Assembly (NCBI GenBank): GCA_903891095.1
Contig: CAITDI010000022.1
Span: 35,142-99,141 of the forward strand
Length of the DNA: 64,000 nt
Origin: an uncultured bacterium
GTDB lineage: Bacteria; Planctomycetota; Phycisphaerae; Phycisphaerales; SM1A02
Direction: 5' to 3'
Part shown: piece by piece, positions 8,786 through 17,108 of the stretch
Layout of the letters: each line of letters starts with the position of its first letter
Position numbering within the stretch: position 1 is the first letter of the stretch
Position numbers and translations under genes: made by a program
The notes under the pieces: generated by a model
Databases searched by the model: none
What the model was told of the DNA's origin: nothing
The model's input: the letters and a program-made list of their open reading frames with translations, nothing else

Positions 8786-10486
8786 ATGAGCATCAACGGC
8801 GCACTTCAAATCGGTCAGTCCGCGATCCTCGCGAGCCAGACCGCGCTGCAGGTCGCAGGCAACAACCTGGCCAACGCGTCGACGCCCGGCTACAACCGCC
8901 AGGTCGCGCGCATGACGCCGAGCCGCCCCGAGTTCGTCGGCGGCGCGGGCTTCGTCGGCACGGGCGTGCAGCTCACGCGCATCATGCGCACCGTCGACAC
9001 CGCGCTGCAGGGCCGCACGCGCTCGGCGATCAGCGAGCAGAACTCCGCCGAGATCGACCAGCGCTTTCTCAACGCCGTCGAGACCGTGCGCAACGAGCTC
9101 TCCGACCAGGATCTCTCGAGCCGCCTGAGCGCGTTCTTCAACAGCTTCAGCGAGCTGGCGAACAACCCCACGGACCAGGCCGTGCGCACCGTCGTCGTGC
9201 AGCAGGGCAGCGGCCTCGCCACCGCGATCCGCGAGCTCCGCACCGAGCACGCCAACATCCGCACCGAGATCGACCGCGCGCTCGGCTCGACCATCCGCAC
9301 CGCGGACGGGCTGCTCGATCAGATCGCCTCGGTCAACCGCCAGATCGTCGAGACCGAGCAGGGCGGCGCGGGCGGCGACGCCAACGCGCTGCGCGACCGC
9401 CGCGACGCGCTCGTCGACGAACTCTCGCAGTACATCCCCGTCAGCACCATCGAGCAGGCCAACGGCTCGCTCGATGTCCTCGTCGGCTCCGTCCCCGTCG
9501 TCCTCGCCGGCGAGTCGCGCGGCATCGTGCTGCGCACCGACGCAAGTGCGAGCGGCACGACCGTCTCGCTGCGCGTCAAGGCCGACGGCACGACGTTGCA
9601 GCCCGACGGGGGCCAGGTCGGCGCGCTCTTCCGCCAGCGCGCCGACACGATCGACCCCGCGATCGCCGATCTCGACACGCTCGCGCAGCAGCTGGCCTTC
9701 CAGGTCAACCGCATTCACTCGCAGGGCCAGGGCACGATCGGCTTCTCGAGCGTCGTCGGACTCAACAGGGTCAACAGCACCACCAGCAACCTCGCCGCCG
9801 ACGCGACGGGCATTCCCTTCGACATCCGCAACGGCTCGTTCGAACTCAACGTCACCAACAAGGCGACGGGCGTGCGAAGCACCGTGCTCGTGAGCGTCGA
9901 TCCCAACACGACCTCGCTCGACCAGCTGGCGACGCGCATCGCGGCGGCGTTCCCGAGCGGCACCGGCTCCGCGTCGGTGACGGCCGACGGCGCGCTGCGC
10001 ATCGACGCATCGAGCGGCTACGAGGTCAGCTTCGGCAACGACTCGAGCGGCGTTCTCGCCGCGCTCGGCGTGAACGGATTCTTCGGCGGCACCGACGCGA
10101 CCGACATCACGGTCAACCAGGCGATCATGGACGACCCGCGGCTGCTCGCCGCCGGGCAGGGCCATGTCGCGGGCTCGAACGGCGGCGCACTCGCGATCGC
10201 CAACCTCGAGACCCAGGCCGTCGACGGACTCAACGGCCGCAGCATCCGCGGATTCTGGCAGTCGGCGACCACCGATCTCGCCGTGCGCACGCAGGCCGCG
10301 AACAGCAAGGCCGAGAGCGCGCAACTTGTCCGCGACAACCTCGAGTCTCAGGTGCAGGCCGCAAGCGGCGTCTCGATCGACGAGGAGTCGATCAACATGC
10401 TGACGTACCAGCGTCAATTCCAGGCCGCTGCCAAGTACATCTCGACCATCGACGAGACGCTCAAGACATTGCTGGCGATGGTCTGA
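8786..10486 (+). CDS. flgK: Flagellar hook-associated protein FlgK
   Basis: A 566-residue protein beginning MSINGALQIGQSAILASQTALQVAGNNLANASTPGYNRQ, which contains the flagellar rod/hook N-motif NNLANASTPGYNRQ. It ends in the paired C-motif (INMLTYQRQFQAAAKYISTIDETLKTLL). Internal segments such as GGDANALRDRRDALVDELS are typical of FlgK. HAP1 joins hook to filament and is exported by the flagellar type III system, so there is no signal peptide. Its natural partner flgL is not adjacent but 3.6 kb downstream. The start ATG at 8786 is followed by the canonical N-terminus. Confidence 0.96.
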   Translation: MSINGALQIGQSAILASQTALQVAGNNLANASTPGYNRQVARMTPSRPEFVGGAGFVGTGVQLTRIMRTVDTALQGRTRSAISEQNSAEIDQRFLNAVETVRNELSDQDLSSRLSAFFNSFSELANNPTDQAVRTVVVQQGSGLATAIRELRTEHANIRTEIDRALGSTIRTADGLLDQIASVNRQIVETEQGGAGGDANALRDRRDALVDELSQYIPVSTIEQANGSLDVLVGSVPVVLAGESRGIVLRTDASASGTTVSLRVKADGTTLQPDGGQVGALFRQRADTIDPAIADLDTLAQQLAFQVNRIHSQGQGTIGFSSVVGLNRVNSTTSNLAADATGIPFDIRNGSFELNVTNKATGVRSTVLVSVDPNTTSLDQLATRIAAAFPSGTGSASVTADGALRIDASSGYEVSFGNDSSGVLAALGVNGFFGGTDATDITVNQAIMDDPRLLAAGQGHVAGSNGGALAIANLETQAVDGLNGRSIRGFWQSATTDLAVRTQAANSKAESAQLVRDNLESQVQAASGVSIDEESINMLTYQRQFQAAAKYISTIDETLKTLLAMV

Positions 10487-10490
10487 GCGG

Positions 10491-11045
10491 TCAGCGCAGC
10501 ATGCGTCCGCGCGCGTCGGCCTTGACCGTCAGCGCTTCGTACGCGCTCATCGTGAACAGCACGATCCACAGCGGCACGCTGAAGCACGCGCACGGCGGCG
10601 CGAAGCAGCAGCAGCACGTTCCGCTGAACACCAGCAACGACAGCAGCAGCTGGATGATGCCGCGCGTCGTGAACCCCGCGACGATGTTGTGCACGCCAAA
10701 GATCCCGATGAACGGCGGCAGCAGCGCGAGCAGCACGAAGGCCGCGCGCGAGGTGCCCGACGGTGTCGCCGTTGGTTCTGAGGACGTCGGCGCTGGCGGG
10801 ACGACGGGCGGCGTGTTCGCAGCCATGGGCGAAACGGGCGCCGCGGCGTCGGGCGCCGGCGGAGGCAGGGGGCTTGGCGCTGCGAGCCATGGGACCTCGG
10901 CGACCTTCCACGAGTTGCCGGTGTCCGCGAGTTCGACGCGCCCATCGGGTTCGAGCAATCCCCGACTCGCAAGGAACTTAAGTTCGGCCTCGGTAAACGG
11001 GCCAGAGCGCTTGCCGCGCGGATCGGTGTAGTGGAAGTCGTTCAT
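10491..11045 (-). CDS. GYF-domain and TM2-like membrane protein
   Basis: A 184-residue protein. Residues about 3-54 (FHYTDPRGKRSGPFTEAEL...DGRVELADTGNSWKVAEVPWL) match the GYF_2/DUF4339 pattern. A Pro/Ala linker of about 45 residues follows. Then a TM2-like domain has two hydrophobic segments around LLALLPPFIGIFGVHNIVAGF and IIQLLLSLLVF. A striking cysteine run, TCCCCFAPPCAC, lies between or just after the helices and may bind metal or lipid anchors. It is convergent with flgK with only four bases between stops. No flagellar role is suggested by sequence. Confidence 0.75.
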   Translation of the reverse strand: MNDFHYTDPRGKRSGPFTEAELKFLASRGLLEPDGRVELADTGNSWKVAEVPWLAAPSPLPPPAPDAAAPVSPMAANTPPVVPPAPTSSEPTATPSGTSRAAFVLLALLPPFIGIFGVHNIVAGFTTRGIIQLLLSLLVFSGTCCCCFAPPCACFSVPLWIVLFTMSAYEALTVKADARGRMLR

Positions 11046-11565
11046 AGCGGCGCGGTGTTTGGAGCCGCGCGCGCGGGCTTTCCACCAAGTTGGCGATTCT
11101 CTGCGCGCGTCGACTCAATCGCGGATTCATCCCGATGCGCACGGTTTCGCGGTTCGAGGCGCTGCAGGGGTTGAATCAGAAGTCCAACTCTCTATAGTCC
11201 GCCTCGGAGAAACGGAATTTGGGCTTTGGGCGAGAAGTGCGTCTGTCGCGCGCGTATCTACGCGCGTCGCCAGTGCGCGTGTGTGTGCGAGTCCGATCCC
11301 GTTTCGTTTCCGCTTGGCCAGTTCGCATCGCGATAGGCCCTCAAACAAGCAGCAACGCAACCGGATCCGACTCGCGGCGGGCCGCAAGGCCGAGCCGAAA
11401 GAGGTGCGCGTTGTGGCGTCCAGGCCACTGCACATCTCCCAGGACTTGACTTGATCCCGCGTGTGCGAAGCGTATCCCTGTGTTTGGTCTGTCCCTGTCC
11501 TGTGTCCCACCGAGCGTTTGTCTGACGCTCGGCCAAAACTTGCGGCTCTTGCCGCGGAGAATCTG
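11046..11565. other. 520-bp intergenic region with promoter and long leader
   Basis: This lies between the divergent GYF/TM2 gene and the PEP-CTERM-like gene. It holds a sigma70-like promoter at 11171-11198, which would give the downstream gene a leader of about 360 nt. A 131-codon open frame (11059-11454) is rich in Arg/Ser with no recognisable domain and looks like a chance frame of GC-rich DNA. No clear riboswitch fold was recognised. Confidence 0.5.
11171..11198 (+). promoter_or_regulatory. Sigma70-like promoter
   Basis: TTGAAT at 11171-11176 and TATAGT at 11193-11198 are separated by 16 bp. They match the -35 (TTGACA) and -10 (TATAAT) boxes at five of six positions for the -35 and five of six for the -10. 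It points toward the PEP-CTERM-like gene at 11566. Confidence 0.6.
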
Positions 11566-12267
11566 ATGTCCCTCAAGTCCCTGTGCACCATGGCTGTCGC
11601 CGTCGCCATCGCGTCGAGCGCCTCCGCTGAGATCGTCTGTGGTTGGACGATCACCACCGCATTCCCCACCGGCGCGGGCAATGTCCCGACCGGCACGACC
11701 TACACCGTCGGCGCTGGCGATCTCGGCGTCCAGACCGCGGGTTCGTCGCTCACCAGCGTGCACGCGCTCGCTGCCGCGACCTACACGTCGCCCTCGGGCA
11801 ACGGCTCGCAGTTCGGCTTCTCGAGCAACAACTGGTCGGCTGGTGACTACTACCAGGCCACCGTCTCGACGACCGGCTACAGCGACATCTACCTCACCTG
11901 GGACCAGACCCGCAGCGCGACCGGTCCGTCGGTCTTCGAGCTCCTCATGAGCACCGACGGCGGCGCCAACTTCAGCGTGATCAACGTCGCTGGCGCGGCG
12001 ACCTACACCGTCCTCCAGTCGGGTGGCGGCGGCGCTCCCGGCACCTGGAGCACCACGGTCTACAACTCGATCTACACGACGAGCGTTTCGATCGCCGCGG
12101 CCGACAATCAGGCGGAGGTCATCTTCCGCTTCCGTTCGACGGTGACCACGGCTGCTGCTGGTTCGAACCGCATCGACAACGTGACGGTCAGCACCGGCGC
12201 CCTCCCGGCCCCGGGCGCGATCGCGCTCCTCGGCCTCGCGGGCATCGTCAGCCGCCGCCGCCGCTGA
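11566..12267 (+). CDS. Secreted protein with PEP-CTERM-like tail
   Basis: Starting at the ATG at 11566 (preceded by GGAGA), the 233-residue protein opens with a signal peptide (MSLKSLCTMAVAVAIASSASA-EIV). The body is Ser/Thr/Gly-rich and beta-strand-like, without Lys-rich patches. It ends in PAPGAIALLGLAGIVSRRRR, a short hydrophobic helix and Arg cluster preceded by PAP rather than PEP. This is the variant sorting tail common in Phycisphaerae exoproteins. A surface or matrix protein is inferred, function unknown. The open frame extends to 11461, but the upstream residues lack a signal sequence. A strong terminator follows at 12311. Confidence 0.8.
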   Translation: MSLKSLCTMAVAVAIASSASAEIVCGWTITTAFPTGAGNVPTGTTYTVGAGDLGVQTAGSSLTSVHALAAATYTSPSGNGSQFGFSSNNWSAGDYYQATVSTTGYSDIYLTWDQTRSATGPSVFELLMSTDGGANFSVINVAGAATYTVLQSGGGGAPGTWSTTVYNSIYTTSVSIAAADNQAEVIFRFRSTVTTAAAGSNRIDNVTVSTGALPAPGAIALLGLAGIVSRRRR

Positions 12268-12310
12268 GCGGACTCGGCTGCGACAAGTCGACAAGACAAC
12301 AAGACGAATC

Positions 12311-12340
12311 AAGGCCGGCGCACATGCGCCGGCCTTGTTC
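12311..12340 (+). terminator. Rho-independent terminator of the PEP-CTERM-like gene
   Basis: A 12-bp perfect inverted repeat (AAGGCCGGCGCA at 12311-12322 with TGCGCCGGCCTT at 12325-12336) is followed by GTTCGTTTGTT. It sits 43 bp after the stop codon. Confidence 0.8.
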
Positions 12341-12410
12341 GTTTGTTCATTCCGATGTCGCCGTGTGCGGATCCCGCCAAAGGAAGCAGCCGCAGCTGCG
12401 ACCGCTCACA

Positions 12411-13454
12411 TCACGGACACACGCCCCACGCGCCCAGCAGGATCGCGAGATCCGACGCCGCGACATCTCCGCTGTGATCGAGATCCGCCGCGGCGTCCGC
12501 GCTGCCCCACGCACCGAGCAGCGTCGCGAGGTCGCTCGCGTCGACCACTCGGTCGCGGTTGATGTCGCCAGTGCACGGCGCCGGCGGGGTATAGCGCGTG
12601 ACCCAACGGAAGCTCGCGCCCACCTGGTTCGCCAGGTTCACGTTGATGTAGTTCTTGGTGCTGAACTTGTCGACGCGCGTTCCGCCCGTGTAGAGGTACT
12701 CGCCGTTGTCGAGCACCGTCGCGCCGCGGCAGCTCAGGAACACCTCAGGCGCGCGGTACGACGCGTAGTTCAGGCCCGCGGAATCGAAGAGATACAGACC
12801 CCACGGCGCAGAGAAGCCCGTCGCCATGACGTTGCCGCCACCGAGGTCCACGAGCTGCTGCGGGAAGTTGAGGCTCGAGATGCCGTCGGAGTTGAAGAAC
12901 GGCACGGGATTGACCGAGCCCTTGTCGTTCACCAGCTCGAGGTCGTCGTCGACCGAATTGCCGACCATGAACCCGTTGCCGTAGCGGATGATCCCGCGCG
13001 GGTCGCCAATGCCAGTCCAGTCGCTAAACACGACGGGCGCCGACCCATCGAGCGCGAGCTTGTAGATCTTGCCTCCGACGGAATTGCCGAACCCCGACGT
13101 CACATACGCGAAGCCGTTGTACATGCAGATGCCGTAGGCGCCGTCGAGACCCGAGGCGAGCGTGCGCAGGTAGGTGCCGTCCGCCGAGTACTCGAACACC
13201 GACTTGGCCACTTCGTCCGTGATCAGAAAGGTCCCCGACGGAGACACCGCGATCTGGATCGGCTGCGTGAGCCGCGCATCGCCCGGGATGAAGTTGTTGC
13301 TGACCAGCGAGCCGTCGACCGCGCTAAAGGCCCAGACCCTGCCCAGGAGGGGGCCTGAGTCGGGGATCAGCAGGACGTCCGTGGACTGCGCGACGGCAGA
13401 CGAGGCGAGCATGGAGGCGCAGGCAACTGCGGCGGTCAGGCGAAACATCGACAT
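12411..13454 (-). CDS. Secreted beta-propeller protein with dockerin-like C-terminus
   Basis: A 347-residue protein with a signal peptide ending SSAVAQS near residue 22. Its central part has repeated short beta blades (for example IQIAVSPSGTFLITDE, GAYGICMYNGFAYVTSG, GGNVMATGFSAPWGLYLFD), as in SMP-30/NHL-like propellers. The last about 55 residues are two dockerin-like EF-hand loops: GDINRDRVVDASDLATLLGAW and ADLDHSGDVAASDLAILLGAW. This D-x-N/D-x-D type I dockerin-like ending is frequent on Planctomycetes exoproteins. It probably anchors the protein to another surface factor. Substrate unknown. It is convergent with the PEP-CTERM-like gene, and the terminator at 12311 lies between them. Confidence 0.8.
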   Translation of the reverse strand: MSMFRLTAAVACASMLASSAVAQSTDVLLIPDSGPLLGRVWAFSAVDGSLVSNNFIPGDARLTQPIQIAVSPSGTFLITDEVAKSVFEYSADGTYLRTLASGLDGAYGICMYNGFAYVTSGFGNSVGGKIYKLALDGSAPVVFSDWTGIGDPRGIIRYGNGFMVGNSVDDDLELVNDKGSVNPVPFFNSDGISSLNFPQQLVDLGGGNVMATGFSAPWGLYLFDSAGLNYASYRAPEVFLSCRGATVLDNGEYLYTGGTRVDKFSTKNYINVNLANQVGASFRWVTRYTPPAPCTGDINRDRVVDASDLATLLGAWGSADAAADLDHSGDVAASDLAILLGAWGVCP

Positions 13455-13510
13455 GGGTCAGGTTGTATCCGAGCCGCCCGCCGATTCGAAACCGAATCTG
13501 CCCCAAAAAC

Positions 13511-13546
13511 AACGATCGCCGGCGAGTCTCCTCGCCAGCGATCGTT
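13511..13546. terminator. Long hairpin, possible bidirectional terminator
   Basis: A 16-bp stem with one mismatch (AACGATCGCCGGCGAG with CTCGCCAGCGATCGTT) surrounds a TCTC loop. The minus strand continues GTTTTTGGGG, a short U-tract; the plus strand continues TGTCTCG. It lies upstream of the minus-strand propeller gene, so it does not terminate that gene. Confidence 0.5.
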
Positions 13547-13994
13547 TGTCTCGAGTTCAGAGGGCGCACAACCGGCAATGCGCTGGACGAATTGCGCGCT
13601 ACCCGTCTGGAGACCGCTCGATCCAAAGGCGCCCGGGATGCCTGCCCTTCGCAACGAACCACCACTCTCGGTTCGGTACGCGGGCGGACCCCGACCTTCA
13701 GATGCCCCCGAGCACGGCTTCCAGCCTTGGTTTGAAGCGTTTGCTCGTTGCCTCAACGAGCCGACGCTCCGTGTCTGGAAGCCGCAGTTCCGAAACCCGC
13801 CGCGACAGCACCGTTGCGGTTGGCTTGGAACTTGTTCAATCTCTGCACCACATGCTGTACTCAAGACGCAGACTGCTCTGCAGTCGCCCCCCGGAGGGGC
13901 ATCTACTTCATGCGACGTAAGTTGGGCGCCATGCAGACATTCGGCGAAAATCCCTTGGCTGGGCTCGAATCGCCGTTACGAGGACGCGGGGTTT

Positions 13995-14030
13995 CACGAG
14001 GACTCACGGTTCCACGAGGACTCACGGTTC
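13995..14030 (+). repeat. Perfect 18-bp tandem duplication
   Basis: CACGAGGACTCACGGTTC occurs at 13995-14012 and again at 14013-14030, about 50 bp before flgL. Confidence 0.95.
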
Positions 14031-14081
14031 CCGCGCCGCGCCAAGGCACGCGCCTTGCCAAATGCCCCGTGAGAAACCTCC

Positions 14082-16061
14082 ATGGGCGCAATTCCTGCCA
14101 ACCTCGCGCGTGTGCCGAACGCTTTGGCGTCGAGAATTGCGCTCAGCGGCGTGCAGAAGGCCAATCGCGACCTTCTGCTGCTGCAAGTGCAGCTCGCAGC
14201 CGGCAAGGCCTTCACCCGTCCGTCTGAGAACGCCATCGGCGCTTCGACGGTCACCGTCCTCGATGACGCGATCGAGCGCCGCAACCAGCGCGGTCGCAAT
14301 CTCTCGCAGGCGGACGCCACGCTGAACTCCCTCGACGGCGCGATCGGCGACGTCACCGATCTCCTGCAGGAGGCCCGAGGTATCGGTCTCTCGCAGATCG
14401 GCGTGGGTAGCGATGCGACCACCCGCCGCAACCAGGCGTCGGTGATCGACTCGATGCTCAACTCGATGCTGTCGATCGCCAACCGCGACCTCAACGGCAT
14501 TCACTTCTTCGGCGGCGACCAGCATGTGTCCGAGCCGTTTGGCTCGCTGCTCGGCGGCGTGCGCTATCTCGGCGGCGGGCAGGGCATGCGTGCGGACCTC
14601 GGTCTCGCGTCGGATGTCCGCGTCACCACCAGCGGCGAGGCGGCCTTTGGCGCGCTCTCTGGCCGTGTGCAGGGTGATCACGATCTGGATCCCTCGATGA
14701 CGCTCGGCACGCGCCTGAGCGACCTTCGCGGCGCCAACGGCCGAGGCGTGCAGCCGGGCATGGTCGAGATCGATGTCAACGGCACGATCACGCAGGTCGA
14801 TCTCTCGTCGGCGGACTCGATCGCCGACGTGATCACCGGTCTCTCCACCGCCATTGGCGCCATCGATCCCGGTGCGACGGTCGGTATCGACCCCGCGACT
14901 GGCGACCGCATCGCGATCACGCCGTCAGCTGGCGTCAATGTCATCATCCGCGATTCGAACTCCGCGACCACCGCGGGCGATCTCGGGCTTTCGGGCAGCT
15001 ACTCGGGCGGACTGACTTCGACCGGCGCGGATCTCGATCCCAAGCTCACCGAACTCACGCGGCTCGACTCGGTCACGGGCGTCACCGTCCCGATGAGCGA
15101 GATCGTGATCCGCAACGGCGGCCAGACGCGGCGCATCGACCTCTCGCAGGTCGTGACCGTGCAGGACTTCCAGAACGCCGTTGCCTCCGCAGGCCTCGGC
15201 GTGCGCGTCGAGATCGCGGCCGACGGACGCCGCCTCAACGTGCGCAACGAACTCTCCGGCGCCTCGATGTCCGTCGAGGACCTCGGCGGAACCAGCGCGC
15301 AAGAGCTGGGAATTCGCTCCTTCACTGGCACGACGAGCCTCGCGGACTTCAACGAAGGCCGCGGCGTCCGCAAGGTGAGCGGGGCGGTCGATCCGCTCAC
15401 GGGCCTGCCTGATCCCGCGGCGAACCGCGACATCAAGGTGACCGTCAAGGACGGCCGGTCGTTCGAGATCGACATCGACGGCGCGGCGACCGTCCAGGAC
15501 GTCCTCGACAAGATCAACGCGGCCGCTGCCGCCGCCGGCGTCACGCCCGCGGAGTTCACCGCGCAGCTCGCCGGCACCGGCAACGGCATCGAACTCGTCG
15601 ACTCGACCGTGGGCACCACGCTCAAGATCGAGGACATCAACAACAGCGGCACCGCGACCGACCTCGGCATCGCGGGGCAGACCACTGCGGCAAGTTTCGT
15701 CGGTACCGACCACGCAACAGTTGCCGTGGACAGCGTGTTTTCGCACCTCATCACGCTCCGGGACGCGCTCAACCGCAACGACGAGCGTGGCATCGAGTTT
15801 GCGACAGGGAAGCTGGAATCCGACCTCACCCGCGCCTCCGAGGCGCGTGCCGACGTCGGAGTCCGCTCGCAGCGCGTTGCCGACGCAACGAACCGCGAGC
15901 AGGAGCTTGGCATTCAGGACATGGCGTTGCGATCGAGCATCCAGGATCTCGACTTCACCTCCGCGGCCACGCGATTCTCCAACCTGCAGCAGCAGCTGCA
16001 GGCGGGCCTCGTGGGCGCATCGAAGTCGGTGAACATGAGCCTGCTCGACTTCCTCCGCTAG
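14082..16061 (+). CDS. flgL: Flagellin-like hook-filament junction protein FlgL, long form
   Basis: A 659-residue protein. The N-terminus (IALSGVQKANRDLLLLQVQLAAGKAFTRPSENAIGAS) and the helical segment LNSMLSIANRDLNGIHFFGGD are characteristic of FlgL/flagellin D0-D1. The C-terminus (SSIQDLDFTSAATRFSNLQQQLQAGL) is the matching half. Between them lie three or four flagellin hook-IN-like modules (DPKLTELTRLDSVTGV..., IRNGGQTRRIDLSQVVTVQD...), making it about twice the length of E. coli FlgL (317). It joins filament to FlgK and is exported through the flagellar apparatus. It begins the second flagellar block, with fliW 135 bp downstream. Confidence 0.9.
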   Translation: MGAIPANLARVPNALASRIALSGVQKANRDLLLLQVQLAAGKAFTRPSENAIGASTVTVLDDAIERRNQRGRNLSQADATLNSLDGAIGDVTDLLQEARGIGLSQIGVGSDATTRRNQASVIDSMLNSMLSIANRDLNGIHFFGGDQHVSEPFGSLLGGVRYLGGGQGMRADLGLASDVRVTTSGEAAFGALSGRVQGDHDLDPSMTLGTRLSDLRGANGRGVQPGMVEIDVNGTITQVDLSSADSIADVITGLSTAIGAIDPGATVGIDPATGDRIAITPSAGVNVIIRDSNSATTAGDLGLSGSYSGGLTSTGADLDPKLTELTRLDSVTGVTVPMSEIVIRNGGQTRRIDLSQVVTVQDFQNAVASAGLGVRVEIAADGRRLNVRNELSGASMSVEDLGGTSAQELGIRSFTGTTSLADFNEGRGVRKVSGAVDPLTGLPDPAANRDIKVTVKDGRSFEIDIDGAATVQDVLDKINAAAAAAGVTPAEFTAQLAGTGNGIELVDSTVGTTLKIEDINNSGTATDLGIAGQTTAASFVGTDHATVAVDSVFSHLITLRDALNRNDERGIEFATGKLESDLTRASEARADVGVRSQRVADATNREQELGIQDMALRSSIQDLDFTSAATRFSNLQQQLQAGLVGASKSVNMSLLDFLR

Positions 16062-16196
16062 CAAGTGATCAACAACCCGCGCGGTTGCGCGGATACCAAC
16101 CGGAGGCTCGGCCCCTCCGCGCGGAACCAGGGACGGAGCCCGACCGGCATGGATGCCGGACTCCAAGGATTGGAAAGGCCGAATGGAGCACCCGAT

Positions 16197-16643
16197 ATGC
16201 TGATCCAGACCACGCGCTTTGGCCCTGTCGACATCGACGAGTCGCGCATCATCGATTTCCCGGCGGGACTGCTGGGATTCTCGAGCTACAAGAAGTTCGC
16301 ACTGCTGCAGCCCGACGACAACGGAGTCTTCTTCTGGCTCCAGTCGACGGACAGCGCTGACCTCGCCTTCGTCGTCACCGACCCGGCGCTCTGGCTGCCG
16401 GACTTCCAGGCCAACATCCGCAAGGAGCAGATGGAAGAGCTCGGCCTCCGCGAGGTCAGCGACGCCCAGGTGCTCGTGATCGTCAACAAGCGCGAGCAGT
16501 CGCTCACGGCCAACCTCCAGGGCCCGCTCGTCGTGAACTCCGCCAACCGCACGGCCATGCAGCTCGTGCTCGCGGAGAAGAAGTGGTCCACCCGCCATGA
16601 GCTCGTGAAGCTCGCGGAGACCCAGGTTGCGAAGATCGCCTGA
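16197..16643 (+). CDS. fliW: Flagellar assembly factor FliW
   Basis: From the ATG at 16197 (GGAG ten bases upstream) the protein has 148 residues: TRFGPVDIDESRIIDFPAGLLGF is the FliW signature start, followed by LQSTDSADLAFVVTDP. FliW is a cytoplasmic protein that binds CsrA and flagellin. When flagellin accumulates, FliW is held by flagellin and CsrA is freed to block flagellin translation. The gene lies directly before csrA and two flagellin genes, the arrangement expected for that feedback loop. The open frame starts at 16065, but the residues before 16197 are unrelated to the family. Confidence 0.95.
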   Translation: MLIQTTRFGPVDIDESRIIDFPAGLLGFSSYKKFALLQPDDNGVFFWLQSTDSADLAFVVTDPALWLPDFQANIRKEQMEELGLREVSDAQVLVIVNKREQSLTANLQGPLVVNSANRTAMQLVLAEKKWSTRHELVKLAETQVAKIA

Positions 16644-16753
16644 CCGCAAGGTCGGCGAGAGCGCGTCGAGATGGATGACGTGCCGGCCTATGCCGGCGTG
16701 ACACGGATGGACTCTAACGGGCACGGAAGCCCAACAAGGAAGGAGCCCGCAAC

Positions 16754-17065
16754 ATGCTGGTGCTCTCCAGACAGATCGATGAAACGATCATGATCGGCGA
16801 CGATGTCGAGCTGACGATCGTGGACATCAGAGGCGACAAGGTGCGGATCGGCATCAAGGCCCCCGCGACGGTGGCTGTGCACCGCAAAGAGGTGTACGAC
16901 GCCATCAGGAATGAGAACCAGCAGGCCGCGGCTTTCCGCGGTGAGCTCGGTTCGCTCCGCCCGCGTGGGAGTACGCGCGGTGCGAAGGCCACGACAGGTG
17001 GGACGGTCCTGCCTGCTGCCGCGAAGCTCGCGGCCACTCAGACGTCTAGACGCGAGACTGCCTGA
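16754..17065 (+). CDS. csrA: Carbon storage regulator CsrA with C-terminal extension
   Basis: A 103-residue protein whose first about 55 residues are a full CsrA ([20 protein letters not shown]...[22 protein letters not shown]). CsrA dimers bind GGA motifs in mRNA leaders and block ribosomes. FliW controls CsrA activity in many flagellated bacteria. The usual length is 60-75, so here an Ala/Thr/Arg-rich tail of about 45 residues follows the core, of unknown role and perhaps a FliW contact, since the FliW site on CsrA involves a C-terminal extension. A GGAG-type ribosome site (AGGAAGGAG) precedes the ATG. The gene ends 43 bp before the first flagellin start. Confidence 0.95.
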   Translation: MLVLSRQIDETIMIGDDVELTIVDIRGDKVRIGIKAPATVAVHRKEVYDAIRNENQQAAAFRGELGSLRPRGSTRGAKATTGGTVLPAAAKLAATQTSRRETA

Positions 17066-17095
17066 CCGCAGCGCTCGCTCAGGGCCTTTCCAGTC

Positions 17096-17102
17096 AAGGA
17101 GG
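17096..17102 (+). promoter_or_regulatory. Strong ribosome site of flagellin 1 with possible CsrA motif
   Basis: AAGGAGG stands seven bases before the ATG at 17109. It contains AAGGA, which fits the CsrA core ANGGA, so the same bases could be ribosome site and CsrA target. CsrA binding is inferred from the neighbouring csrA/fliW genes. Confidence 0.5.
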
Positions 17103-17108
17103 ATTGCC

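Larger units (their letters stand above)
13455..14081. repeat. 627-bp repeat-rich spacer before flgL
   Basis: No convincing gene. The segment holds a long hairpin (13511-13546), related copies of a TCTGGA(A/G)(A/G)CCGC motif at about 13606 and 13773 and an inverted copy at about 13714, a hairpin with an 8-bp stem and 3-nt loop (13743-13761), and a perfect 18-bp tandem duplication (13995-14030). Short open frames on both strands are Arg/Pro-rich and look non-coding. It resembles a patch of dispersed-repeat debris. Confidence 0.55.

Noticed and set aside
11059..11454. A small gene in the leader of the PEP-CTERM-like gene
   Set aside because: Arg/Ser-rich frame with no start signal and it overlaps the promoter.
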